Source: Magnetococcales bacterium (GTDB taxonomy: Bacteria; Pseudomonadota; Magnetococcia; Magnetococcales; JADFZT01). Taken from it: a stretch of 64,000 nt of DNA. The stretch spans positions 26,089 to 90,088 of the forward strand of contig JADFZT010000009.1 of NCBI GenBank assembly GCA_015232395.1. Reading direction: 5' to 3'. Numbering within the stretch: the first letter of the stretch is position 1; each line of letters begins with the position of its first letter. The position numbers were made by a program, and so were the translations under genes. The notes beneath the pieces are model-generated. The model made no database searches. It saw only the letters and a program-made list of their open reading frames with translations, and had not been told where the DNA came from. Below are positions 18,399 to 27,214 of the stretch, piece by piece.

Positions 18399-19361
18399 AT
18401 GACGATTGATTCCAAGGATACCCATGACCGTTTTCGGATTTTAGTCTGTATCGATGGCTCCGAAGAGTCCTATCGAGGGTTGCGCTATGCGGCGAAGCTC
18501 GGTCAAGGCATGGATTCGGACATCTCCCTGCTTTACGTTCGCATGGAAGATCAGGGAATGAAATCCGAGGGGTTGCAAGTGCGTGTGGCCCGGGAAAACA
18601 TGCTCGAATGGGGGCTCGACCTGCCGGAAGTGGGCTATCTGGAAAAGGGCCGGGAGATGCTCTTGGAAATGGGGAATATGACCCCGGATTGGGAGATGAG
18701 CTATCCCCAGCGGGATGTTCGGGGGGATCCTTCAGGGGATCACATGGTGGAATATAGCGGTGAGACCGGTAAGCGGATTCGCCTGCGCCTCAAGGTTTCC
18801 GCCTCCATCGAAACCGGCATTCTCGACCAGCAGGAGGAGGGAAATCACGATCTGATTATTTTGGGTGCCTCGGGACGGCGTCGTAAAATGAAGCAAAAAA
18901 TGGATCGGATCCTGGGGGTGGCGCCAGTTGCCCTCAAGGTGGCCGCCCACGCCCCCTGTTCGGTGATCATCGCCCGACAGCTGGAGGTGGGATATGGTCA
19001 TCTGATCTGTGTGGATCGTTCGAAACGTTCATTGGAAATGGCCAGAAAGGATGCTGAACTGGCCTATCGTTGTGGCTGTCCGGTCTCCCTGCTATCAGTA
19101 GCGACCTCCGAGGAAGAGCTTAAAGATGCTGAAGAGGCCCTGGCCGACTGCAACGAAGCCCTTTCCGAAATGAAAATTCCGGTAGAGGATAGTTTTGTCC
19201 GCGTGGGGGATCCGGTTCACGAAATCATCGAAGCGGGCAAAGACTATTCCCTGGTGGTGATGTCTGATACCGACAAGTCGGGGATGCGCCGCTTTTTTAT
19301 CGGTGGGGTCTCCTTCAACGTCCTGGAGCATGCCGAAACCTCGGTATTGATCGTTCGTTGA
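18399..19361 (+). CDS. Tandem universal stress (UspA) protein
   Basis: About 320 residues. Two Usp-like domains: the first begins RILVCIDGSEESYRGLRYAAKLG and ends with the nucleotide-loop type LIILGASGRRRK...APCSVIIAR. The second begins LICVDRSKRSLEMARKDAELA and ends SLVVMSDTDKSG...TSVLIVR. The first loop keeps a G-x-S-G-R-like ATP-binding pattern; the second is degenerate. The first half has an insertion of about 60 residues between its halves. The start is the ATG at 18399, 8 bp after the transporter stop; its ribosome-binding site is weak, as expected for translational coupling. UspA proteins bind ATP/AMP and help stress survival. Placement behind a transporter suggests it modulates that transporter. 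Confidence 0.85.
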   Translation: MTIDSKDTHDRFRILVCIDGSEESYRGLRYAAKLGQGMDSDISLLYVRMEDQGMKSEGLQVRVARENMLEWGLDLPEVGYLEKGREMLLEMGNMTPDWEMSYPQRDVRGDPSGDHMVEYSGETGKRIRLRLKVSASIETGILDQQEEGNHDLIILGASGRRRKMKQKMDRILGVAPVALKVAAHAPCSVIIARQLEVGYGHLICVDRSKRSLEMARKDAELAYRCGCPVSLLSVATSEEELKDAEEALADCNEALSEMKIPVEDSFVRVGDPVHEIIEAGKDYSLVVMSDTDKSGMRRFFIGGVSFNVLEHAETSVLIVR

Positions 19362-19382
19362 AGATGGCTTGGTTGTATATTC

Positions 19383-19616
19383 ATGGTTGAACTCCTGCGG
19401 ACCAATAACCCTGTGGAGTTGGGGTGGGCGCAGATGATATTGGAAAGTGCTGGAATTGCGGCTCAGGTTTTTGATCTCAATATTAATTTTTTGGAGGGCA
19501 ATATCGGTGCCTTCCCCCGGCGCCTGATGGTGTCGGAGGGGGAGCGGTTCCGGGCTGAGGCGGTTTTGCGGGAGGCCAGGGAGAGCTTGGATGGGATCGA
19601 AGGGGAGGGGGTCTGA
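19383..19616 (+). CDS. DUF2007-family putative signal-transducing protein
   Basis: 77 residues, a single small domain. The start MVELLRTNNPVELGWAQMIL and the LEGNIGAFPRRLMVSEGE motif are what I recognise as DUF2007, a ferredoxin-like fold related to PII-like sensory proteins. It starts 21 bp after the UspA gene and is probably the third gene of that operon. The substrate or partner is unknown. Confidence 0.8.
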   Translation: MVELLRTNNPVELGWAQMILESAGIAAQVFDLNINFLEGNIGAFPRRLMVSEGERFRAEAVLREARESLDGIEGEGV

Positions 19617-19677
19617 TTTTCAGTGTTGTTGATAACCGGTCGGCCTGGGGGCGCTTTTCGGACGAGGGGACAATTCA

Positions 19678-20544
19678 ATGGATGTGGGTATGGCTGGCTT
19701 TTTTGGTCTCTCGCTTTCCATGCTGATGGGCAGAGGTAGAGAGGTGCGGGTAAGTCTGCTTGGAGCAGTGGCTGCAATCCTGTTTACGGCTTCTGTGGGA
19801 TGGGCTGAACCAACGCTTGATTCGCGGTTGGCGACTGTTCTTCATCAGGCGGGAGTTGAAGGATGCATTGTGGTGGTTCAACCTCGCCAGGAGCGCACTC
19901 TGGTTTCCAATCTGTCCGATTGCCAGGAGCGGTTGATACCGGCCTCCACATTCAAAATGGCCAATGCTTTGATCGCACTGGAAACCGGGGTAGTTGAGGA
20001 AGAGGAGGTTTTTCCTTGGGATGGTGCCTCCTACTCTTTCAGTGTGTGGGAGCAGGATATGACTCTTCGTCAGGCCATGGCTGTTTCTGCGGTCCCTGTT
20101 TTCCAGCAGATTGCCCGCAGGATTGGCCTGAAGCGTATGGCGGAGTGGGTCACCAGGCTCGGTTATGGCAACAGAGACATAGGCGACGTCGTGGATCGAT
20201 TCTGGTTGGATGGCCCTTTGGCCATTTCTCCGTTGGAACAGGCTACATTTATGGCGTTACTGGCCAATGGGCAGCTTCCAGTGGCGAAATCTTCCATGAC
20301 TGCACTCAGGCGCATTATCCCCCGGGAGAGGATGGAGGAGGGATGGAGTCTCTTTGGTAAAACCGGCTGGGCAGTGGCTGAATCACTCCATATCGGCTGG
20401 TATGTTGGCTGGGTAGAACGCCAGGATGAAATCGTCCCCTTCGCGGTCAAAATCCCCATGCCTTCGCTGGATTGGGCTCCCTTACGCATATCCCTGGCCA
20501 AGGCTGCGTTACACTCCCTTGGTGTGGTTCCCCCTAAACAATAA
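19678..20544 (+). CDS. Class D (OXA-type) serine beta-lactamase-like protein
   Basis: 288 residues with an N-terminal signal sequence (hydrophobic SLLGAVAAILFTASVGWA). All class D active-site boxes are present in order: STFK (catalytic Ser90 and carboxylatable Lys93), SAV (137-139), YGN (163-165), the omega-loop W-L-D-G segment (about 176-179) and KTG (228-230). Cys63 and Cys82 could form a disulfide. It should act in the periplasm on beta-lactams, though a BlaR-like or cell-wall role cannot be excluded because the first motif has Ala-Ser-Thr-Phe-Lys in an otherwise divergent context. GAGGGG lies 9 nt before the ATG. It is followed by a terminator and shows no sign of mobile DNA, so it is probably intrinsic. 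Confidence 0.9.
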   Translation: MDVGMAGFFGLSLSMLMGRGREVRVSLLGAVAAILFTASVGWAEPTLDSRLATVLHQAGVEGCIVVVQPRQERTLVSNLSDCQERLIPASTFKMANALIALETGVVEEEEVFPWDGASYSFSVWEQDMTLRQAMAVSAVPVFQQIARRIGLKRMAEWVTRLGYGNRDIGDVVDRFWLDGPLAISPLEQATFMALLANGQLPVAKSSMTALRRIIPRERMEEGWSLFGKTGWAVAESLHIGWYVGWVERQDEIVPFAVKIPMPSLDWAPLRISLAKAALHSLGVVPPKQ

Positions 20545-20754
20545 CTTGGCTGGAACAGTGTGAGAGGTTCGTATAGTCTGGATTTTATTGTCTTTTTTTT
20601 TCATTTCCCCCCTCAATTCAGGCCAAGCCAAAGATAACTCATGGATGTTGCTGAGTTAGTGTTTATAAACCTGGATCCAGCGTCAGAGGCAATCAATGGG
20701 CCACTCCCCAGTATCCATTAACCATTAGGGTTATAGGGGCTTCAGGTTTGAAAA

Positions 20755-20776
20755 GTCCGCCTCGAAGAGGCGTTTT
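20755..20776 (+). terminator. Rho-independent terminator
   Basis: CGCCTC (20758-20763), GAA loop, GAGGCG (20767-20772), then TTTT. It lies 43 bp before the next start, so the beta-lactamase and the following gene are separate transcripts or attenuated. Confidence 0.75.
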
Positions 20777-20819
20777 CATAAGGTAGAATATCCCTGAGAA
20801 AAAGAGGTGGGGTAGATCG

Positions 20820-21491
20820 ATGGTTGGAGCTGAAATTTTTGGGCTCTCCCTTGGCCTGCTGATTTTTTTCGCTGTTTTTTATGCCCTGGGTCGCCTGGGG
20901 TATGGGCTCCTGCGCTTAATCTATTTTCGCTTGTTCAAAGGGGGTCGGCCCCCACCGGGAAAACCCCGCCCTCGCCTCCGGCTGTTTTTTAGATGGACCG
21001 GGGCCATTGTGCTTCTGCTTTTTGTGGTGGGCATGGTCCTCATCATTCGGGGCCGGGAGACCTCTACCCGGTTTGTCCGGGAAACAGCTCCCCTCATCCA
21101 GGCAGAGTGCCAATCCAAGGCCCTCTGTCCTGAAATTCCCACTGGTTTCACCGCTGCTGGCCGGGGTTGTCAAGAGGGTGGGGGGTGTACAGCCCGGGCT
21201 GAATCTGATTTGACCCCTCACCACCGGGTGTTCTATCACAGCGCCCCGGATCGCTCCGCCTTTGTTCTCTATATCCGTTATGATATTGATTGTGGGGTCA
21301 AAATCAGCGGTGGAGTGGAGATGGCGCTTGAGGAGCAGGCCATCTGCGACCAACCGGTGATTCCCCCTGAGTGGCGAAAATTTGAGCCACATCCCTTACC
21401 TGCCACACCTTTGCCCGACCTGCCCACTCCTCCCAACCTCAACCTACCGGTAACCACCGGTTTGGTGGCGGGACTGCACCTGCCGCACTGA
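20820..21491 (+). CDS. Hypothetical membrane protein with Cys-rich extracytoplasmic domain
   Basis: 223 residues, family not recognised. Two membrane helices (about 6-25 and 61-80) are joined by a short Arg/Pro-rich cytoplasmic loop. They are followed by an extracytoplasmic domain with six cysteines (ECQSKALC, GCQEGGGC, a lone DC, IC) and a Pro-rich C-terminal tail. An AGAGGTGGGG site precedes the ATG. Paired cysteines suggest disulfides in the periplasm. Confidence 0.7.
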   Translation: MVGAEIFGLSLGLLIFFAVFYALGRLGYGLLRLIYFRLFKGGRPPPGKPRPRLRLFFRWTGAIVLLLFVVGMVLIIRGRETSTRFVRETAPLIQAECQSKALCPEIPTGFTAAGRGCQEGGGCTARAESDLTPHHRVFYHSAPDRSAFVLYIRYDIDCGVKISGGVEMALEEQAICDQPVIPPEWRKFEPHPLPATPLPDLPTPPNLNLPVTTGLVAGLHLPH

Positions 21492-21905
21492 CCAAAACCT
21501 GCCTTCATTCACCACCACCACTACCAGCCTGGGGCAGGAAGATTCCCCTGGAACGCTGCTGGGAAAGCTTTGGCCTGACTTTGGTCGATGTTTTTGTCTC
21601 TCAACCCGACAAGTTTTCGAAAAGGTTTCCATGTTTAGTGGATTTTGACTCCTGTATTAATAAAACATGCGGTTTTTCAGTATAGAATGGCTTTGGATGA
21701 ACGAAACCAAGCTCTTGAAGAAGGTTGTATAAAATAAAACAAAGGATAAGATATCGCCAGTTTTTTTTGACTTCATTGCAAACCCATCCTGAGTTTGGAG
21801 TGGTTATTGGAAGAGAATCGAAAAACGCTTTTCAAGTTTCGGTTAAAGTGTTAGCTTTATTGATAAATTAACTTTGATTCACGAGACCGCTTCTTTGGAG
21901 AACCC
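21492..21905. other. AT-rich intergenic region upstream of mucR-like gene
   Basis: About 410 bp with no gene; clearly more AT-rich than the surrounding genes. MucR/Ros regulators commonly bind AT-rich upstream regions, including their own, so autoregulation is plausible. Confidence 0.4.
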
Positions 21906-22391
21906 ATGTCAATCATCAAAATGACGGCCCAGATCATGGAAGCTTATGTCAGCAATAATGATCTGGCTCCCAGCGAAATCCCGGAATTGATGAAAAATAT
22001 CCATCGGAGTTTATCCACCCTTGGTCATGGATCTGCTCTGGATGATTTGCAGCCTGCTTCCACCCCCTCTGTCAGTGATGCCGATCCGCTTCCCGTAACG
22101 CCGAAATCCCGGCGGAACAAACCACTGAAAGAGGCCCCGGCCGTCTCCCTCGACCAAGCGGTCGGCGATGAATTTGTCATCTGCCTGATTTGCGGAAAAT
22201 CTCTTTCCACTCTGAAAGGACATCTAACCCGAACCCACAAAATGGATGTAAAGGCCTACCAGGAAAAATTTGATCTTCCCAAAGGTTTTCCTTTGGTTTC
22301 CAAAAATTATTCCGCAAAACGCAGAGAGTTGGCCATTCAATCCGGTCTGGGTGAAAAATTACGTGCTGGACGTCGCAAAAAGCAGAACTAG
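21906..22391 (+). CDS. MucR/Ros-family zinc-finger transcriptional regulator
   Basis: 161 residues. An N-terminal helical region (TAQIMEAYVSNNDL...EIPELMKNIHRSL) is the oligomerisation part of MucR/Ros proteins. After a variable linker, a zinc finger CLICGKSLSTLKGHLTRTH supplies two Cys and two His. It is followed by the basic YQEKFDLP...RRELAI segment that contacts DNA. MucR proteins are AT-rich DNA binders that control exopolysaccharide, motility and cell-cycle genes, mostly in Alphaproteobacteria. This is one of the better lineage hints in the window. GGAGAACCC lies before the ATG. Confidence 0.9.
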   Translation: MSIIKMTAQIMEAYVSNNDLAPSEIPELMKNIHRSLSTLGHGSALDDLQPASTPSVSDADPLPVTPKSRRNKPLKEAPAVSLDQAVGDEFVICLICGKSLSTLKGHLTRTHKMDVKAYQEKFDLPKGFPLVSKNYSAKRRELAIQSGLGEKLRAGRRKKQN

Positions 22392-22587
22392 AACAACCCT
22401 TAAAACCATTTTTTTTTCGGGCTGGCAGCCATCATCGGCCATTGCATCCGTAGCTGGTGAGACTGAGCCCCCAAATTATTTTCTCATCATCCATCCAATT
22501 AGGGATTGAAAGGGTTCTTGCCGGACGCTCATTGGTTTGCCAAGCGTCACGATTTGTCGGTGGGACCGTGTTAGAAGGAGTACCCCC

Positions 22588-23073
22588 ATGAAAACCACTT
22601 TTGCCCAACGAATTCGTATGGCCAGAAAACATGGTGGTTTCAAACAGGCTGGTTTGGCCAATCAGGTCGGTGTGAGCCAGACGGCCATTCACAAGCTGGA
22701 AAATGGTTTTTCCCGTTCATCACGCTTTACGGTACCCATCGCGCTCTCTTGTGGCGTGGATCCGGTCTGGCTGGAAACTGGCGATGGAATGATGGTTCCA
22801 GGCCGGTCGGGTAGTACATCTGTCAGGAGAAAGCCAGCCTCTCCATCACCCTGCTCCGATCTGGAGCGTATTTCCATCTCCCCTCCCAAACCCATCAACC
22901 CGCCCCCTTCTGAACTGGAAGAGGCTATGGCCAGAGCCATGTTTGAGGCGACCCCATTTGGCTCTTCGGCCTCTTGGGAGCAGTTTTCCATCGATTCCAA
23001 AAACAACCGTATCCTGGAAGTGCGTGCAGCTATTCGGATCTTTCGACAAGCCGGTTGGAGACCGCCGGAATAG
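22588..23073 (+). CDS. XRE-family helix-turn-helix regulator
   Basis: 161 residues from the ATG at 22588, preceded by AGAAGGAG 6 nt upstream; the frame is open for 17 more codons but without a site. The N-terminal 70 residues form an HTH_3 domain (FAQRIRMARKHGGFKQAGLANQVGVSQTAIHKLENG) with a GVDPVWLETG tail, as in phage and CI-like repressors. The C-terminal part is Pro/Ser-rich with a final amphipathic helix. There is no peptidase (S24) domain. Possibly a regulator of the adjacent accessory region. Confidence 0.85.
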   Translation: MKTTFAQRIRMARKHGGFKQAGLANQVGVSQTAIHKLENGFSRSSRFTVPIALSCGVDPVWLETGDGMMVPGRSGSTSVRRKPASPSPCSDLERISISPPKPINPPPSELEEAMARAMFEATPFGSSASWEQFSIDSKNNRILEVRAAIRIFRQAGWRPPE

Positions 23074-24044
23074 GCTGGATTGCCTGGGGCTTGGACCGGC
23101 AAAGCGGGATTTTCGTGTTCGGTAAGCTCTGGGAATATTTCGTGGCAGAGCCTGCCAGGTTCCTGCCAAGGGGTGCCCCAGACCTCATTGCAAATCAAAC
23201 ATCGGATCCCGAAATGGTGCCAGCTTTTGTCGTGTGCGGGGCTGGTGCGATTGTTGGTTCTGGGTGTTGGGTGGATTTTTTCAGATAGAGCCTCCCAGGC
23301 TATTCCTTAAAACGCATCTTTTTTCTGGAACTCGGTGATGCGGGCAGCTGTTTTGTTTGATGTTACATCAGCAAAACCTACCCAAATCACCGAGCAACCG
23401 GTCCCTTTTAGCCTCGCCTTGTCTATAAATGAAATATTACAATTGTAAACTGAAAGTTACGGCCAGCAGGAATGGATTGTTTTACTCACCGTCTTCTGGT
23501 ATGAGAGAATATGAGTGTGGCATTTTTGGGGGAGCTGGAGGCACGATTAGATTGATTGTACCATCCATTTGTCTGGTTGATTCTATCACCCTTTTGTTCT
23601 CTGGATAGGTTCACCATGTTCAATGGAGTCATGCTCTCACCCATCCGTAAGCGTTTGATGTATGGCTTTATTTGTCTTCCTCTGTTGGTATTGTGTGTCA
23701 CTTTTTTGCGCAGTTTATGAAACTGGCAACACCTTGAAGCCTGCTGCAATATGTCGATTTTGGCCTTTAGGATGCGGCTGGTGTTTTTTTATAATCGCTG
23801 CATATTCAGATAGATGTGAGGCTTGCAGAAAACTTGTGTAACGCTGTATCAAGACCAAAATGGTATGGCAACAGGCTCCTTGGGTCTGGATTGCATTGGT
23901 ATCCTTGATGGAATTTTTGAAATGATGGGGAAGTGTGGCGACGGGAATTTTTTTTTAAGCTTGTCCATCCATTGAGCGCAGGTGGCACTCTTTCCAATGA
24001 AGGCATTGTGGATGATTATGGGCCGCTCCCATAAAGGAATTTAA
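23074..24044. other. Long AT-rich intergenic region with a MITE-like element
   Basis: About 970 bp with no gene I can support. Contains a perfect palindrome TTACAATTGTAA at 23437-23448 and one copy of a 140-bp inverted-repeat element at 23738-23877, 167 bp upstream of the exoprotein gene. Confidence 0.5.
23738..23877 (+). repeat. MITE-like element, copy 1
   Basis: 140 bp bounded by imperfect inverted ends of about 27-30 bp: AGCCTGCTGCAATA...TTTTGGCCTT on the left, and AAGACCAAAA...GCAACAGGCT on the right. The inner part contains CATATTCAGATAG. A second copy lies at 28284-28424 in the opposite orientation. CCTTG occurs next to both ends and could be a target duplication, offset by one base. 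No coding capacity, so a transposase would have to act in trans. Confidence 0.75.
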
Positions 24045-26321
24045 ATGATGGTGTTTTTTGCGCCCAGAATGTTTTTTAACCGAAACGGTGCCCTGTTTGC
24101 AGCGATTTGTCTGGGCGGTCTGCTCGTCACTTCCACTGTTTGGGCAGGAACGGGGGATGGCATCGCCCTGGATGGTTCCATAGGTGCTGAGGCTGGCGGC
24201 TCTCTTACCCCGGTGGCAGGAAATTATGCCATCACCTCGGATATGGGGGAGCAGGCTGGGGGAAATCTTTTTCACAGCTTCAGTGATTTCAACTTGGAAA
24301 CCAATGAGTCCGCCACTTTCAGTGGCCCGGATTCAGTCACCAACATTATCAGCCGGGTGACCGGTGGCAACGACTCCTGGATCGATGGGGAAATTGTTTC
24401 CGAAATCGATGGGGCCGGATTTTATCTCCTCAATCCGAATGGTATCGTTTTTGGTGAAAATGCTTCCTTGAACCTGGGAGGGGCGTTTTATGCCAGCAGT
24501 GCCGACACGCTGCATTTGGGTGAGAGTGACCGGCTTTATGTGGATTTGGGAGAGGCGAGTCGGCTCTCCAGTGCTGCGCCCGTTGCCTTCGGTTTTTTGG
24601 ATAACCCGGGAAATATTACCATTCAAGGAAGCTCTCTTTCAGCCGTCGAGGGGGAAACCCTGGCCTTTGTGGGAGGGGATTTTACCATGACCGACGGCAG
24701 GTTATCCGCTTCCGGCAGTGGCCGTGTCGAGATTATAACGGTCGCCTCTGAAGCGGAAGTGACCATTGGAGCCGGGACACTGGATGTCGGCGGGGAGGTG
24801 AGTGGTGGAAATATTCAACTGGAAGATGGGGCTGATATCATTTCCACCAACGGGGCGGGGGTGACGCTGATGGCCCAGGGCGAAATCCAGATTGTCGATT
24901 CCCTGATTAACAGCTATACCACCTCGGCTGACAATGGGGGGAGTGTGCTGTTGAGTGCCGGGGGATCCATCGACATCAGCAAGGTGGATCGTTCTGTTAG
25001 CGGCATCAACACCACCACCTACAATACCGGGAGTGCTGGTTCAGTTACGCTGACCACCGTTTCTGGCGCCATCACCCTGGAGGGTGGGAGTTTGGAGAGC
25101 GCTTCGAGGTATGCCATGGCTACCGATGTGGCGTTGGGGGATGCCGGGAGCATCCTCCTCACCTCTGCCCAGTCCATTGTTCTTTCCTCCACCGCCTCTA
25201 TCACCAGTTCCATTCTCGATAGCTCTGGCAAGGGGGGCGAAATTTCCCTCACCGCTGGTGATGACCTGATCTTGACGGGGTTTTCTTTTCTTCGCAGCGA
25301 TACCCACGATTCTGGTGATGCCGGTCGGATTCAGTTGCAGGTGGGGGGGGACTTCAGTCTGATCGATTCCTACCTCACCAGCGATACCACCGGCTCCGGC
25401 CAGGGGGGAGAGATTGGGGTGACTGCAGCCGGGGAGATGCGGCTGGATGCGACCGGCTCCATCACCTCCTCCACTTCGGGGAGTGGACCCGGTGGGAGCA
25501 TTGATCTGGTGGCGGCCACTTTCATTCTGACAGGGGGGGGAGATATCCACGCTGAAAGCTCCGGAACCCAGAGTGACAGTGGTGATGCCGGAGAGATTCG
25601 GATTGAGGCTGACCGTATTCAGATTTTTGCCTCAGCCACGATCATTGCTGAAGCCAAAATAGCTGATGGGGGCAACATTACCCTGATCGCCGAGGAGCTG
25701 GTACAGCTGGCTGACAGCCAGATCACCACTTCGGTTGAGAGCGGTGTGGGTAACGGGGGCAATATCACCATCGATCCCACCTTCGTCATCCTTGATAACA
25801 GCAGCATCAATGCCAATGCCCACGGCGGGGATGGGGGAGCCATCGATATCACCACCCAACACCTCATCACCGATCCCAACTCCTCCATCACCGCCTCATC
25901 AGAGTTCGGCTTGCAGGGAACAGTCACCATCAATACCCCCCGGGACGATGCCGACAGCCAGGCCCTCTCCTTGTCCTCCTCCTTTCAGAAGGTGGCTAAA
26001 ATGCTCAAGGAGCGTTGTTCCGTCAGTCGGCAGCAAAAAGGCAGCTCTCTGGTGCGGGTGGGGAAGGGGGGGATGGCGTCGGGAATGAGTGGCTTTCAAA
26101 CCGCCCAGCTATTGGATTTGAATCCAGTCGTGAAGCGAGTGAGTTCATTCCAGGCAGGGGAGTCGTGGGATGGCAGCAGCCAAAAGCAGCGTGTTTGGAT
26201 GGATCAAACCAGGGGTGGTGGGGCTTTGTCGGAGCTGGATTGGCAGCAGCTCAGTTCGGCACAAAAAATGGGGCAAGAAGATTTTTTGAGAGGAGGGTGT
26301 CGTAACAGCCTGCGCCATTGA
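24045..26321 (+). CDS. Two-partner-secretion exoprotein (filamentous haemagglutinin-type, TpsA-like)
   Basis: 758 residues. After a signal peptide (ALFAAICLGGLLVTSTVWA) comes a TPS secretion domain to about residue 250, with the diagnostic NPNGIVFGENASLNLGG motif and the NLFHSFSDFNL segment. Long, Gly/Ser/Thr-rich beta-helix repeats follow (ITLEGGSL, GGEISLTAGDDL, GGSIDLVAA and similar), then a C-terminal non-repeat tail with KMLKERCSV and GGCRNSL cysteines, seen in cyanobacterial-style S-layer/haemagglutinin proteins. It should be exported through an outer-membrane TpsB/FhaC pore and act as an adhesin or surface protein. No TpsB gene is in the window. AAGGA lies 6 nt before the ATG. At 758 residues it is short for this class but looks complete. 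Confidence 0.85.
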   Translation: MMVFFAPRMFFNRNGALFAAICLGGLLVTSTVWAGTGDGIALDGSIGAEAGGSLTPVAGNYAITSDMGEQAGGNLFHSFSDFNLETNESATFSGPDSVTNIISRVTGGNDSWIDGEIVSEIDGAGFYLLNPNGIVFGENASLNLGGAFYASSADTLHLGESDRLYVDLGEASRLSSAAPVAFGFLDNPGNITIQGSSLSAVEGETLAFVGGDFTMTDGRLSASGSGRVEIITVASEAEVTIGAGTLDVGGEVSGGNIQLEDGADIISTNGAGVTLMAQGEIQIVDSLINSYTTSADNGGSVLLSAGGSIDISKVDRSVSGINTTTYNTGSAGSVTLTTVSGAITLEGGSLESASRYAMATDVALGDAGSILLTSAQSIVLSSTASITSSILDSSGKGGEISLTAGDDLILTGFSFLRSDTHDSGDAGRIQLQVGGDFSLIDSYLTSDTTGSGQGGEIGVTAAGEMRLDATGSITSSTSGSGPGGSIDLVAATFILTGGGDIHAESSGTQSDSGDAGEIRIEADRIQIFASATIIAEAKIADGGNITLIAEELVQLADSQITTSVESGVGNGGNITIDPTFVILDNSSINANAHGGDGGAIDITTQHLITDPNSSITASSEFGLQGTVTINTPRDDADSQALSLSSSFQKVAKMLKERCSVSRQQKGSSLVRVGKGGMASGMSGFQTAQLLDLNPVVKRVSSFQAGESWDGSSQKQRVWMDQTRGGGALSELDWQQLSSAQKMGQEDFLRGGCRNSLRH

Positions 26322-26436
26322 TCTGATTCAGGGGAGGATTTGATCTGATTCGGCGGATGGGTTTTATCCCTGTGGCGGGGATTGGCATTGGGTTGCTTTT
26401 CCGGGCGCCGGAGGGGAAATGTGGGTTGCCGGGGGG

Positions 26437-26904
26437 TCAGGACTCCTTGGGAGCGGAGGGGGGCAGTTCGTCCATGAGCCGGTTCATTTTGATGGTGAGG
26501 GTCATGAGTTCTTCGTCCTTCTCCCGGATGCGTTCGGACATTTTGCGGAAGATGAGCAACATCAGGAACGGATCCTCCCGGATTCGTTGCAAAAGGGTTT
26601 TTTTAGTCAGGCAGAGTACCCGGGTTTCTTTGCTTGATGCCCGAATGGAGGCGGAACGGGGAGCGCTGTCGAACAGGGACATCTCGCCAAAGACATCCCC
26701 TTTCTCCAAGGTGGTAAAAATCATCTCCTGGCCCTTGTGGTCCAACCGAAACACTTCCACAGCGCCCGACTGGATGACATACATGCTGTTATCGACATCC
26801 CCTTCCCGGATGATCATCTCTCCACGCTTGAAAACCCGACCAAGGGCTTGCTGCTGCTTGGAAAGAAGCACTTTGATGGGGTCGCTCTCTTTTTTAAAAA
26901 ACAT
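26437..26904 (-). CDS. Stand-alone cyclic-nucleotide-binding protein
   Basis: 155 residues. One cNMP-binding domain spans about residues 12-120. The phosphate-binding cassette FGEMSLFDSAPRSASIRA keeps the Glu that contacts ribose and the Arg that contacts phosphate, so cAMP or cGMP binding is expected. A C-terminal helix follows; there is no DNA-binding helix-turn-helix, unlike CRP. AAGGAGGG lies just before the ATG. With three class III cyclases in this window, it is a plausible local cAMP effector acting on a protein partner. It converges with the exoprotein gene; TTGATCTGATTC is repeated twice in the spacer. Confidence 0.88.
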   Translation of the reverse strand: MFFKKESDPIKVLLSKQQQALGRVFKRGEMIIREGDVDNSMYVIQSGAVEVFRLDHKGQEMIFTTLEKGDVFGEMSLFDSAPRSASIRASSKETRVLCLTKKTLLQRIREDPFLMLLIFRKMSERIREKDEELMTLTIKMNRLMDELPPSAPKES

Positions 26905-27214
26905 CAGATGCCCTCCTTAAAGCGGATTTTTTTCCGGCTATTGCGCCGTTGACAGAGCTCATTTCCAACGGGCGGAGAGGAGGTTGGTGCCAAACAGGTC
27001 GTCAGTCAGGAGTCGAATAAAGGGCAGGGTCATGGGAATGCTCGGGTGGTCGCGTGGATGGGGTCTCTTGATGGTAGGTTGAATCGGTTGATCTGATGGT
27101 TCCCTGAAAGTGAATCAAATGGTTTCAGGCCAACCAATCATAATATATCTCAATCAATTAAAAAATTAAATCGCTTTATGATTTTTCGATAGGGTTTTGT
27201 TCCCTATGGCCAGC
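26905..27214. other. Intergenic region with a possible 24-codon peptide
   Basis: On the minus strand an ATG at 27033 opens a 24-residue frame ending at 26959 (MTLPFIRLLTDDLFGT...ARWK). Its composition looks protein-like, but it has no clear ribosome-binding site. It could be a peptide or the tail of a decayed gene. Nothing else is seen. Confidence 0.3.
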
